From positions 7,502,001 through 7,566,000 of the forward strand of contig OZ234498.1 in assembly GCA_965153455.1 (NCBI GenBank): a stretch of 64,000 bases of DNA, written 5' to 3'. Position numbers and translations under genes: made by a program. The stretch comes from Sphagnum compactum (Eukaryota; Bryophyta; Sphagnopsida; Sphagnales). The notes beneath the pieces were generated by a model. The model made no database searches. It was given only the letters and a program-made list of their open reading frames with translations, and was not told the DNA's origin. This document shows, one piece after another, positions 47,985 through 59,603 of the stretch (position 1 is the first letter of the stretch; each line of letters begins with the position of its first letter).

Positions 47985-48560
47985 CCTACTTAGACATAAG
48001 GCACAAGGCAACAAGGCGCGAAGGCAACAACAAAGCAGTGAAACAATAAATGGGGGGGCAGAAGGTGGCAGTACATACCTGAAATGGCAAGGTAAGGCAC
48101 AAGGTGCAAAGGTAGCAACAAGGCATGAGGGCAACACTCACAAAGGTAGCAACAAGCACAAAAGCAACAACACCCGCAAAGGCAACAACATAAGCGAAAG
48201 TAGCAGCAAGTTGCAAAGGCAGCAATAAGCGCAAAGTTAACATCAAGGTGCAAGGCACAAAGGTAGCAACAAGGTGTAAAAACGTGAGGGCAACACGTGT
48301 GAAAATAACAGCAAGGTGCGAGGCACGAAGGCAATAACAAGGTGTAAACATGTAAGGGTAGCATGTGTGAAGGTAGTAGCAAGTGCAAAAATAGTAGCAA
48401 GGCATGAAAACATAGCAAAGCACGAAACCAACAACAAGGTGTAAAGGCGCAAAGGTAGCACATGCGAAATCAATAACAGACACGAAGGCAACAACAAGGT
48501 GCGAAGGCAACATTAGGGCATGAAAGCAAAGCGAGGCGTTAAGACAAAGTAAGACGCGAA
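47985..48560. repeat. Degenerate short-unit tandem repeat (GGCAACAAGGTGCGAA type)
   Basis: Short units built from AAGGTGCGAAGGTAGCAACA-like words, with variable spacing. Minus-strand ORFs of up to 198 codons here are Cys/Leu/Phe low-complexity text that follows from the repeat and are not genes. Confidence 0.8.
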
Positions 48561-51196
48561 GGTGACAAAAGAAACTAAGCAATAATGGGGAAAAAAAACT
48601 CTAACAAAACGCAAAATAAAAAACTCAAACAAAAAATCCCTCAACTCACAAAACTCAGGACTCAATGACGAAAACATCCAAGAGGAAAAAGAAGAGGAGA
48701 AACGTCTCTTTTGTAAAAAAACAATTAAAGGTTTACAAGAGGTATTGGAATGTGGTGCCTCCAACATAACCCTAAATCTACATTGGATGCCCCTTGAGAC
48801 CCTGACCTGGGTAAGGGGTCAGACCTTACCCGGTTCTTAGTGTTTTTGTTTTTTTTTCCAAGCTGGTTTTCACCATTCGGTTTTCACACAAGTGAGAACC
48901 GGCGATCCAGTTTTCAGTCAGGGTATCACTCATGGTGATACCCTGAGAGGTTTGAGATGCCCAGATGATACCCAGGTGATGCTCATGAGTATTTGTGATA
49001 CCCACCCAACACTGGTCAGTACCCGGCATAAAGATCCAATAGAAATTGATGTTCAAAACAAACGGTTGTGATTGAAGAGGAGGCACCTTATGTGGAAGGC
49101 GTCTCCTCTGTCTAGGCAGAAATTTTACTGAGGGAAATGCACTATCCATGCATTAGAAAACTCTATCCGTTCTTTGCATATTAATTCAGGACATGTTTGT
49201 TAAAAACTGTCCCACTTTATAAAAAATGTCAGAATATGCTGAAATTTTCTCAGGAAAATAATGAGGAACTTTCTTCTTAAAATCAAGGAATTTGTGTCAA
49301 ATATTCTTTTTTAATTTTAGAGCCTGAAACTTTCTGAAAATTCACCAGAAAAAAGTCATCGGACTCCACAAAAGTGGTGAGGTTTTGCTTTCGAAGTACA
49401 TTTCATACTAAAAAGAACTTGGGTTTTTGCAAGTCCTTTCTCACACAAATTCACAGAAGAATGAAATTTTGTGATAGATAAATCATTGCAAGCTTGATGT
49501 TCAGTATCCACAATTGAAGTGCTTCAGAATTTTGACAGTTGAAACTTGAGAATTAACTATATAATGTCCAGCTCTTATTTTGTATGTCTAATGGTAACCC
49601 AGTTATCAAGCAGCAGGTACTGTAACTCAGATTTAAGCAATTTGTTTTTGTGACAGGCCAATCAACGGAGCCAGTCAGTCACACAAGAAATGTTTCAGAG
49701 CTTTGGATGAACCCACAACTAATTTAAAAACAACTACTTTACCTCGATTTACCCTAGGTTCAGTTTCGTCAGTAAAGAATCCTTGAAATTGTGGAACAAT
49801 TTTTGGTGAAAATATGAAGCTGAGGTGTTGAAAATCATCATAATTATTACAGGCTAAAAACATGAATAATTTCACTCCTCGTATGAAAATATCATAGTTA
49901 TCATGGAAAAAGAAAAATAAGAGTCTTGGGTTATTTCTCTTCTCATTGAGAGTAAAATAACCTTAACTTACAATATGATGTTAAGATACTAAGTTGCCGC
50001 ATGACATGCCTCTTTTTAAACTATTTGTCCTACATCTTGACCTACAAAGCAGCTCGTAATGGATAGCATATCTAGATATGGTGCATTGCTCCGTATGCTG
50101 AAAAAATGCATTGCTGAAGAAGAGGAAAGCAATTCAATTTTGGTTGAGATGGGGAACATTGCATGCTGCTGGATCAATTTGGATATGTAGGACATTTTGC
50201 TGGACAAAATGTCCTACATATGAAAAGCACTTAAGATTGCTGCATACTTTACCACACACTTGGCCAGCAACAGATGTGTATTTTGAAGTTGGAATTCTCA
50301 TCTACTGAAGGTTTGCATTATTCTGCCAGATTACTGGCATGTTTCAGACATTTAAGAAGCTGGTGGAGGAGTTGGGAGAGGAGTGCCAGAGGGGAAAGAG
50401 TAGGTTGCAGGTGCTTTGTTTCTAGCTGGTACACACAAGAGTTTAAATAATATGAAGACAGAATTCCTCAACAGGAATTGGAGATGCTTTGTGTCTGGCT
50501 AGTACAGATCATAGTTCAAACAATATGGAGAAAGAATTTCTCATGAGGAACAGCTAAAAGCCTGATACCAATAACTCTGAAGTATGCTTAAAATTATTTT
50601 TCACTTTTGCAACACCATTATGCTTTTGCCTCCTGCTGGAGTTCACAGGGAGTCTTCCTGCAAAATTGTTCAAATGACAACTGTTCCCAGTTCTGTAGAG
50701 ATCAAAGAATTCTTTACCCTCCTAGTAAACAGTTCTTTGGCAACTCAAATAAAAATACAAGGTGATTATGTGTCAATTCACTGTTCTGGAGGACATATTT
50801 AGTCATATTTCATCATTATGTGTCGAACATACCAATTACACCAAATGGATACACACTTGCCAAAAGATGGATCTAATGCCTGCTTCATACATTCCAAAAT
50901 TCTCTCAATTATGAAATCTGTCAAAGTAGAATAGAAAATAGTATAGCTCAGGTCCATGCTCCAGAATGTGACAGCTAAGAAAACCCTGAACCATGTTTGG
51001 GGGAATGGTCCAGATTATTTTACCAACTGTACCAACTGGGATACAATCCTGCAGCACTGGTGCTTTGCATGCCTCTAGGCCAATTTATCTGCTAAGAAAC
51101 TGTTAATTCTGAAGGAGAGTGCTGGCTTGCTACAATATATCCTGGGACACAGGTGCCTTCCCCTTGTGCCTCACTGTACTGATCCCATTGTGTCAC
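48561..51196. other. Intergenic DNA upstream of P4H 3' end
   Basis: A patch at 48800-49100 is less AT-rich and has short inverted words (GGGTAAGGGGTCAGACCTTACCC at 48810-48832), but I could not assign it. The rest has ORFs of 66-107 codons without domains. A perfect hairpin lies at 50184-50220. Confidence 0.45.
50184..50220. other. Perfect 16-bp inverted repeat
   Basis: TATGTAGGACATTTTG, loop CTGGA, then the exact reverse complement. A related half (TTTGTCCTACATCTTG) lies at 50024-50039. It could be a rearranged short element or a hairpin-forming transcript. Confidence 0.8.
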
Positions 51197-54100
51197 TCAG
51201 GTAAAGGCTTCTTGTCGCATCCACTTGGTAGATGACCACTTTTCTCCTGCCAAAACTTTGCACCCACCATGGAGGCTTAAAGGGTCTTTTGATCCATCCA
51301 GCTTCTACACATGCCACCACCCAACCATCACACTTTCAAATTAAATCCTACATCTTTTGTACCAGAGCAATGTCCTCATCCACAGACTGCTTTTGATTCA
51401 CAAAAAAAAGAACAGGAAGATTGTTTCTGACAAGACATGGCAAAGTTTTGGATTCTGACAGAAGTCTGACAACATTCAGTTACACCCTTCAATATTTTCC
51501 AAGACTGAAATGAGGAGGATTCTGCAGATGTGGGGTAAGTGACACCCACCACACTCCAGAAGAGAATGGCATCACCCCTCTTTGGCTTCACACAGATGCC
51601 TCTTTTCATCTCACCACCACAGCTACACTCCTTATCTCCAACCTGCAGGATTCAGAATGCTCCTATAAAAAGTCTAGAAGTGAAGCCAACAGAAACTACA
51701 GCCATGTGAGACTTTTGTTTCACTAACTAGAATTTGAGGTCTTGATTGATAAACTTCAAGACCAATCCCGGAGGCAAATGGAAAAATGTTCAGCTGTTCT
51801 GAAGTGCGTGAATTCAAAGATAGATGATAGAAAAAGTCCGCACCGATGGAAAAAAGGTTTCACCACCTTCCACACCATCTGATAGATACATGAGCATGGT
51901 GGCAACTCTCTGCCCACCTCTCTTTAAGTTGAACTGAAACAAACAGAAAATCAACAGTTGACTCAGTGCAGTAGTTACAATTTTTTTTTTTTGATTGCAA
52001 GGTCCAGGAAGTGAGACATGGATAGGTTTGATGCAAAAAATACCTCATCAGCAAAATAGTCATGATGTGCTTTGTAGTACTGGCCGGGTTCATACCTGCA
52101 CAGCCATTCAATCAATTTGATGAGAACAACAGCATTCCACCTGCAATGATTCAAAATACTACATATATACAAAAGACATTCCCCTGTGACCAGAACATAC
52201 CGCAAGACCTGAAGTAGCTCTCCATTCTCAACTGGGACCATTGCATGGACTGAAATGCGTGTCTCGATTGCCTAAAGAAAAACAAAATCAAAGAGATGAA
52301 GTACAAAGGATTTCAGTCAGCAAATCTGCCAAATCTGTATTCCAATTTACAGTCCAATTTACAGAAAGGGTGGATGGATGTGGGTCATATGCTTACATGT
52401 ATGATGGGTTTTACAATAATATTAATCATTCATGCTTGTGTGGACCTCAAAGCCCAATTGACATCCATACCTCAATAACTTTATGCTTTCGGTCAACAAA
52501 GGTGAGGAACATGCCTGTGCTTGTCCGCACCTTACTCTCAATCCCCTGTAGTAAGTACTTGTTCAGAACATGCGCTCACCAGGATTGCTCACCAGCTAAC
52601 TGGCAGACTATTAAATTAGAAAATGACATGCTGCATGACCTCATTAATTCATTGAAGTTAGCTTTACTCATTTTTACATGCCACAACTGCAATAAATGAA
52701 ACAAAACACCAAGTTCTGAATTCCACAAATGATTTGAGGTCTGTAAGCGGGGCCCAAGCCAGGCAAGATATGCATAAGAAAACTGTACACACAAAACAAG
52801 AACACAAAACAGTCATGGGAATACATGCCTTGCCTGTGTTTGTGTCCACAACTGTTGACTTTGCTAGCTTTGGCCGTGCTAAATTAATCAAATGATCACA
52901 CTCCTGCAGCCATTTATCATTCAAAAGCCAATTGGCATTACATAAAATAGACTCTACTCATAAGACTGCACTTCGCCTTGTGGGCATAGCAGTCATGCCC
53001 GCTCTGGTCAAAGAAAGAGGAGTTTGGGGAAGACCAAAGACGGGTTGGGGAAGGTGACTGAACTACCATGGGAGTGGCTCAAACCAGATTTGTTTCCTTG
53101 ATACAAAGAGGTTACATGAGCTTCAAGGAATTCTAGAAAACTCTTACATAAGAATTTACCCAATATTACACCCCAGCAAAGCTATGGCTTTAGGTTCAAC
53201 CTCAAGACTTGCAAATGTGGCACAAAGAAGAGCAGGGACAAGTTCTTTGATGCTTTTGAAAAGGGCCTTCAATTGCACACTGTGACCCGGACATGGCATG
53301 GAAAAGTTCAGATTGTCCTTGTAGTTGCCCTACAATCAGATTCTGCCTTCCCCTCTGTGTCTGTTTCAGTTTTCAAGGCAGACATCCTTTCCTAAGTTTC
53401 AATTTCAGATGAATGCTGTTAAGGGAAAGGAGGCCTTTCAAGTCACCACTTGAGACTTTCCCAGTTGCACACGTCTTCAACTGGAAACAAGTTCATAGCG
53501 ACTTTCAAACTTTTTTTTCTTACTGAGCTAGACCATGCTCCCATTGACCACTTAGTCTAATCAAAAGGAAGAGGTCAGATTAAGAGTATCAAAGAGAAAG
53601 AGAATGAGATGGCGTAACCAGAGGTGGGCTGGGCATAGTTCTGGTCTTCAGGAGTGACACATATTTTTTCAAACTTCAGAAGCTCCCTAATTGTGCCAAA
53701 GAGTCAACAGCAACTATAGAGGACACGTGACATCCATAAAAGGCACATGAGCTTTGAATGAAGCACAATACATCAGCACTGAGAAAGTTGTGGAAGAGAA
53801 TGATCCTTGGTTGCCAGTTAAGCATCTCCTGCTTTACCTGCACTCTCCAAAACAGCAAAACCATAACTCTGATCTTGTCAGTATGAACAAACAAATAGTA
53901 GTATTTAGTGTGTTGAAATGCTAATCTGGACTAAACCATTGGATGTCAAAAAGTAAAGCTGAATTGAGTAAGAAATGAGGCAGAATCACACAATGGTCAA
54001 ACAATCTTGTTCTGCCTTCTTGAACCAGTCATTTACAGAATCTAAACAGAGAGCAGCAGGGAGATCTCACCCACCATTCCAATTCGAAGTATCCTTGCAT

Positions 54101-54859
54101 CTTCATCATTTTTCCATATTGAGTATACTGTACAAATACAGCATGCCACCAAATACCTTAGACTCCTAACTTCAAAAATGAGTCTTTGAAGAATTTGATG
54201 ACCCTCACAGTTTTCATTTCCAAATTCCTCACTGTACCTCTAACTGCCTGACCAAACACCTAATGGCAACCAGAAAACCAGGGACAATAATCTTCTAATC
54301 TGAAATCACACCAAACCAGATTGTCAGTCTTTTGCTCACCAGATGGAAAGCCTGTGCTTTTATTGAGAGAGGAGTCTTGATCCATTTGGCGAAATATATC
54401 TATCTCTGATCCTGTCAATACACACCAAACTGTGAGTGACATAATACAATGGTACAAGTTGTGACTCTGGTGAGTAGTTCTCAATCTTGATGGCAATCAC
54501 AAGGGTATCAGCAGGAAACAAAGAACCTTCAGTAAAATATGAACTAGCAAGCTTGCCACAAGAAGATGCTTAAGCTTGAAGGTTCTGAAGGAAACATACT
54601 TCTGCTTTCTTCCAGTTGCTTGAGGAAGGCAAGTTGTAGTAGAGCACCTGCCATTGGCATATCCATCTGCCCTGAGAACAACTTCTTTTCACTATCGCTG
54701 TTACCAGACTGGAAGTCAATGAGTAAAGGTCCTAAGCTGAAAATATAGATAACAGAGTCTTGCACAAACTTCCTGAAAAGGGAAGAGCTGGGACTTACCA
54801 ACAGCCATGCCAATGGTCACAAATGTGAGTAGCACAATCACGTATCTTGATCGCAACAT
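51197..54859 (-). CDS. Prolyl 4-hydroxylase, eleven exons
   Basis: Membrane-anchored 2-oxoglutarate/Fe(II) dioxygenase that hydroxylates proline in cell-wall proteins in the ER/Golgi. Exons (minus): 54799-54859, 54600-54731, 54317-54411, 53772-53837, 52829-52903, 52471-52545, 52201-52271, 52044-52095, 51844-51933, 51550-51642, 51197-51304; 305 residues. N-terminal signal anchor MLRSRYVIVLLTFVTIGMAV. Family text: NWQPRIILFHNFLS, ECDHLINLARPKLAKSTVVD, KVRTSTGMFL, LLQVLRYEPGQYYKAHHDYF. Iron ligands are H202 and D204 (HHD) and H282 (SLHGGC); K292 (GEKWSSTKWM) binds 2-oxoglutarate. A four-Cys-poor insert KECSCGG resembles one plant P4H subgroup. Intron 5 has a GC donor. Exon 3's 3' end (CTG|GTTTGG) was set by phase; a stronger GTGAGC donor lies 19 nt upstream and would need a further exon. 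Confidence 0.93.
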
Positions 54860-56445
54860 GCTGAGTTATTTGCTGCTTGTTTCAGTTCTCAGCATATCAC
54901 TAGAAATCTTCCTCTGTTTGGATCAATAACGGCCCAGGGTAATCCTGGCTTCCAAATCATGTTGACATCACCTTGTCACATGCCTCATGTCTTCTGCACT
55001 GTCAACATAAGAAAGCTTCAGAAAAAAAACAGTGCACAAGTTGGTCAATTCAACCACATGGTTGTTGTGACTGGCACTGCTTATCATTTTTCCTCAACTG
55101 GAGTGATACTCATCATTAAAAGAACCTTTGAAGGCCCCTGTGTTTGGTAATTACTGCTGCTTTTGCCAGTCCTACAAAGTCATGAATTGCAGCTTTCTCT
55201 TTGTGCAACTATAAGTAGAATCTTAGCAAGCCACAACTCCAACCTTCATAAAACAACAAAAGAATGACAGTCTCTTCCACACACATGATCTTCAATTCGT
55301 TGTTAAAAACAAAATAAAAATCCAAACAACAAGTGAAACCTCAATTCAACCTACCGTCCATATTTCTCAAGATGGAAGTTGAAGTCTTGAGAATTCAAGA
55401 CAGCTGCTGCCAGAGAATCAGTGTTGCTGCTGCCACTGCCAGTGCGTTGACATCTGAGTGTCTTCCGACAATTTCAATCACAGCAACAAAACATCGAAAT
55501 CCCACAACAACAACAATATATATCCTTCTTTGAAATTCAAAGACAGCCTAAATCTATGAAACCCTAAAAGCTTATCCCACACTTGACGAGTCTGCTACCA
55601 CAAAGGGATTTTGGCGATCTACGTAGCAGCCGATGACACTAGTAATCCGTTCAAATAATAATATATCTGGAGACAAAAATGCTTGAAAAACCAGAGAGAC
55701 TAGAAACTTGGAACGAGATTACTCAAGAAGCTGCCGAACAAGAGATAAACAAGATCGGAAGGAGAAGAAGAATAATCCCCAAGAGCCCCAAATTCTCAAC
55801 AATTTCCTAAAGGTTCAAATGAATGCTCCGATTTTTCCTAAACAAATACGACTCGAAAATTTCACAAAAGTTTTTTGTCAAACCCTAGTGGCGAATCCAT
55901 CTCCACCTCCGTTTGAAAAATAGAGGTTTTTTTTTTTTTTTTTTTTTTTTCCTTTGGCGAATTTTCACCGGATGGCGATTTTTATATGTATTTTCCAATA
56001 TGGCGAAAAATGAGTGTTTTTGGGTGGGGTCTTTTAGTCGCCAGATTTCTAAAACAGTTTTTTTTAATTTTTAAAGTCGAACAGATTTAGCAGGAAGTTG
56101 TAGTTGGTACTGGTCAGTATTTATTTTTTCCTGAAAATTTTTGGCTTTTTTCCAAAAAAAAAAAAGGAGGAATTATTTTTTCCAAGAGTAAATTCCACTA
56201 ATTTTTCTATTTTTTTGAGTAAATTCTCGACGTTTTCAATATCACATAATTGACCCAAAAAATCCTAATGCTAGCTAGGTAGCCAAAAATGTAGAAGCAT
56301 TTTTTACTTTCATTTTTTTTAATAGCCGAATCTGGTTAAATTGTCCAATCGCAAAATTGGAGAAAGCAACACAGAAATAGACTTAAAGAAAAATAAAGGC
56401 AAGGTAAAAATAAAATGAAGTCTGGAAAATAGCAGTTACACATTA
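54860..56445. other. P4H promoter region and spacer
   Basis: First 1 kb has normal composition and probably holds the promoter and 5' UTR of the minus-strand P4H gene. From 55900 it is T-rich (poly-T at 55927-55950), with a motif GGCGAATTTT / GGCGATTTTT near 55957-55985. No gene seen. Confidence 0.5.
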
Positions 56446-56838
56446 AAGTTATCCGTAAAGTCGTGCCTAGTTGGGCCTGAGTTGCACCCCTCATTTAATG
56501 CTTCATCCCCTCTTGACTGTTGTCCGCATGAAATTTTATTAAATAACGGTATGAAATGCTCAGACTCAGGATTAAATGCACGAGGCTCCAGAGCACTTAT
56601 AAATACAGTACACATAGCAGCAGCAGTGATTGGTCGAAGAAGGCGCTCAGGAAAATAAAAAAGGACAGCCCGAACTCAGGTTAGCAGCAAATGTGGTCCT
56701 AATCTGAGTTTCAGTCCCTGTTGAGCTCCGTTTAAGCCCAGTGTACTTTTTTCTTTCACTGTTTTTTGAAATCTCGTCCCCATATGTGACCAAACACGGG
56801 GTTCCGGTGCCGACTTTTCCTGACTTTACGGATAACTT
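56446..56838 (-). mobile_element. MITE copy C, complete, 393 bp
   Basis: Perfect 17-bp terminal inverted repeats: AAGTTATCCGTAAAGTC at 56446-56462 and its reverse complement at 56822-56838. The interior read on the minus strand matches copies A and B block by block (TTTGGTCAC, CCTGAGCGCC, CTGCTGCTG, GCATTTAATCCTGAG, TTTAATAAA). It has no ORF and so is non-autonomous. I could not see a target-site duplication, so the superfamily is undecided. Confidence 0.85.
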
Positions 56839-58649
56839 GAGTGACCGTTAGTTTACTTGAGATAATAAAATGAAAACTAAAATTAATTCAGACCACCAAT
56901 TCCAACAATTTCATTGTCCATAACATTTGGAACCGTATTGCTTTACATGTGGTCAACAACATCACCGTGATGTTTCAATCCATTGTCGATTACCATCACC
57001 ATGTTCTCCCAACATCATCGTAGGATATCGTCAGCATGTCACATCACCACCATAGAATATTGCCATTTTGTCCCATCCTCACCATAGAATGTAGCCAACT
57101 CATCTCATTTGTCGAGTAGGGTTTAGGGTTTAGTGTCACCATCTAGTTTGTCAAGATTCAGTTGCTCATCGCCATAGCTTCATTTGTGCGAGGAGAGCTC
57201 GTCATTTCCTTGTCGCCTCACATAGAATGTGTCGCTTCATTGTAGGCTGCTACATTACTCTGGAGCCTGGTAGTACTACTAAGGAATAGATCTTAGACTT
57301 CGAGGTTTTGATTTTTACGGTGAACATTTGTGAACATCCAACCAAGGTTCTCATTTTGCATTACAATGTTGTTGAATGCGCCCAAAATTGTTTACATTGT
57401 GAATGAATGTTGGCGCGAAATGAAGAACATGAGTCCCCAAGCAAGATCGTGACTTTTTGTTCAAGCTGAAAAACTACTTTTCATTTGAAAGAGGTAATAA
57501 ATCTTTTATTTCCAATTCAATTCTAGCAATTTATTGTGTTTTCTTGTTTTGTACATTGTGCACTTGAAGAGATTTAATTTAGGTTTTAATGTTCATTTTC
57601 TATCTATCCTAGTAGTTATAGATGGACTTTGTAAGCTTCCAAGTTCCTTGTTATTCCGCGTGTTGTGTGTGCACTGCCCACTAGAGGAGATTCGATTTAA
57701 GGTTTGGTGCTCATTTTTTGGATTTTTTTGGATGTCAGTCAAATATTGTTGCCTTGTGTTCAAATATATTCGAAAAACTTAACAAAAATGAAGTGAAAAA
57801 TTAAAACTTACATTTTAATCTTTCAAACCCAAAAAACAAATTACCAAAAAGATAAAATGTTCAATCCAATGTGGATTTTATAAAGGATGATACATCCAAT
57901 GTCACAATCCAAACCACCCAAAAAAAACTATCATTATGAACTTTTTTTTGTTAGTGGAGTTGGAAACTAAACCTACAACTTTTTGCCACCACACATTGAA
58001 GTACCATAACACTTAAGATGAAAAAATCAAATCTCTCAAAATTTTTAAAATTTAAAATGAAAATTTTCAAATTTTGTAAAGTCCATTTTGAATCTAAAGT
58101 GATTTTTTCAAGGCCCATATTTTTAAAGGTTTTAAAAAAAGGTGTAAATTATGTGGTGGTACGAACTTGGGAATGGAAAAAAATGTGAACTTCAACACCA
58201 TTTAAATTATTATTTTTTAAGTCACTAGATTTGGACTTTAAAAATGGACTTTGAACTCTCAATTTTGGTCTAGTGTAGTGTGTTTTTACCTTTCAATGCC
58301 CTTGCCTTTTGATGGTGGTGGTTCGTTAAAATCTCCACATTCAAGTCTTGGTGGGCTATGATTTTCTACACTATCGATTGTTGCATTTCCTTTTCCGATT
58401 GCAATTGATGTTATTTCACCTTTGCCATTTCCTATTTCATTTGAATGTGGCGGGCCTTCTCATGCTTTTATTTCTCTAGTTTGAAATCCTTAAGTTGCTA
58501 CACCGTTTGATGCAACAATCCTTTTGTTTCGATCATTTGTGTAACCTAGCTCAAGTGGCAACATACATGTTGAATTTCCAGCTACTTCCTTTGAAAATGT
58601 GGTCATCTTGAGTGACTTACTTGATACGGGGTCGGACCTTAATTTGCTG
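56839..58649. other. AT-rich intergenic DNA
   Basis: A short CATCACCRCCATAGAAT-type repeat occurs at about 57000-57095, then AT-rich DNA. No gene supported. Confidence 0.5.
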
Positions 58650-58774
58650 CTTATGTGTCCACCTCAAAAGTTGAAGAAATCATATGATTACACAAGAAAA
58701 TTTTAGTTTGAGTGGGTTGCAAAGCTCCCTTGGGCTAAAGGTGTTTTAGCTACTAATGTCGTGCTTCATAATGT

Positions 58775-59603
58775 GAAATTGACGCGCTCCTTGGTCCCGG
58801 GGTGAACCCACTTGAGGGTTCACCAAAGTAAAGTTGCGGAAAGTTGGGACCTAAAGGCACGCTCCCGACTTCCAACTCTAGAAAGGGGTAGAGGGTCGAG
58901 TTGGAAGCCCCGGGATTAGACTAGGAAGAGGGACTAGCTTAGCTTGTGTGAATCTGCATCCAAAAACCAACCACGGGAGGTTAGTTTAGCATTCGGGACA
59001 CCCTTTGGTGTTGGGACAAGCCACGGGCACTTGGACACACAAGACTCACCACGACCCGGACTCGGGGGAAGCCACCACCTTCCCCCTTATAGTATTCTCT
59101 GCAGCTCGCCACGGAGGCTACATCCAAATGGCACATTTTCTTGGGACTCCCGAAATGGAGTCCCGAAACTGTGCCGGCGGGACTCCTGGAACTTTGAACG
59201 GTCATAACTCCTGATTCCGAAGTCCGATCGCGATGAGGTCTGAACCAATGTTGTAGCCCTCGTCGAGATCTTTCCAACGCCATGTCGCACTTCCTGAGGC
59301 GACGTCGGAAAAGGGTCGATTCCTGACTTTTAGTGGTCGGGAGTCAAACTGCCAGTTTGACTCCCGGCCCTTCTTTTGCCCATAACTTGGGCTGTAGATG
59401 TCCGAATGGCCAATGCGAGGCCATTTTCGATATCTAAGTTTCAAGACCTTTCCAATGACACCAAGAACACCCCAATGCGAGGTGTTTTGGGCCTTGCTGT
59501 CGAGCTCTAAACATTTGGGAGTCCCGGAGGACTCCAAATCCCAACTTTTCCAAGTGTTGGGCTTCACCCCCACACTTGGCCAAAGTGGGGTTGCGACAGA
59601 AAT
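58775..59603. repeat. 5-bp target-site duplications flanking the solo LTR
   Basis: GAAAT at 58775-58779 and GAAAT at 59599-59603 directly abut the TG and CA ends of the LTR, the hallmark of integrase-mediated insertion. Confidence 0.9.
58780..59598. mobile_element. Solo LTR of an LTR retrotransposon, 819 bp
   Basis: Begins TGACGCGCTCC and ends GGTTGCGACA, bounded by a GAAAT target duplication. It is GC- and CpG-rich, unlike its surroundings. The interior text GGTCATAACTCCTGATTCCG then AAGTCCGATCGCGATGA is a style I know from LTRs of plant Ty3/gypsy elements. There is no internal region on either side, so it is a solo LTR left by LTR-LTR recombination. Short ORFs on both strands inside it are not genes. 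Confidence 0.9.

Noticed and set aside
47986-48582. 198-codon minus-strand ORF rich in Cys, Leu and Phe
   Set aside because: Arises from a short-unit tandem repeat; all frames there are open in the same low-complexity way.
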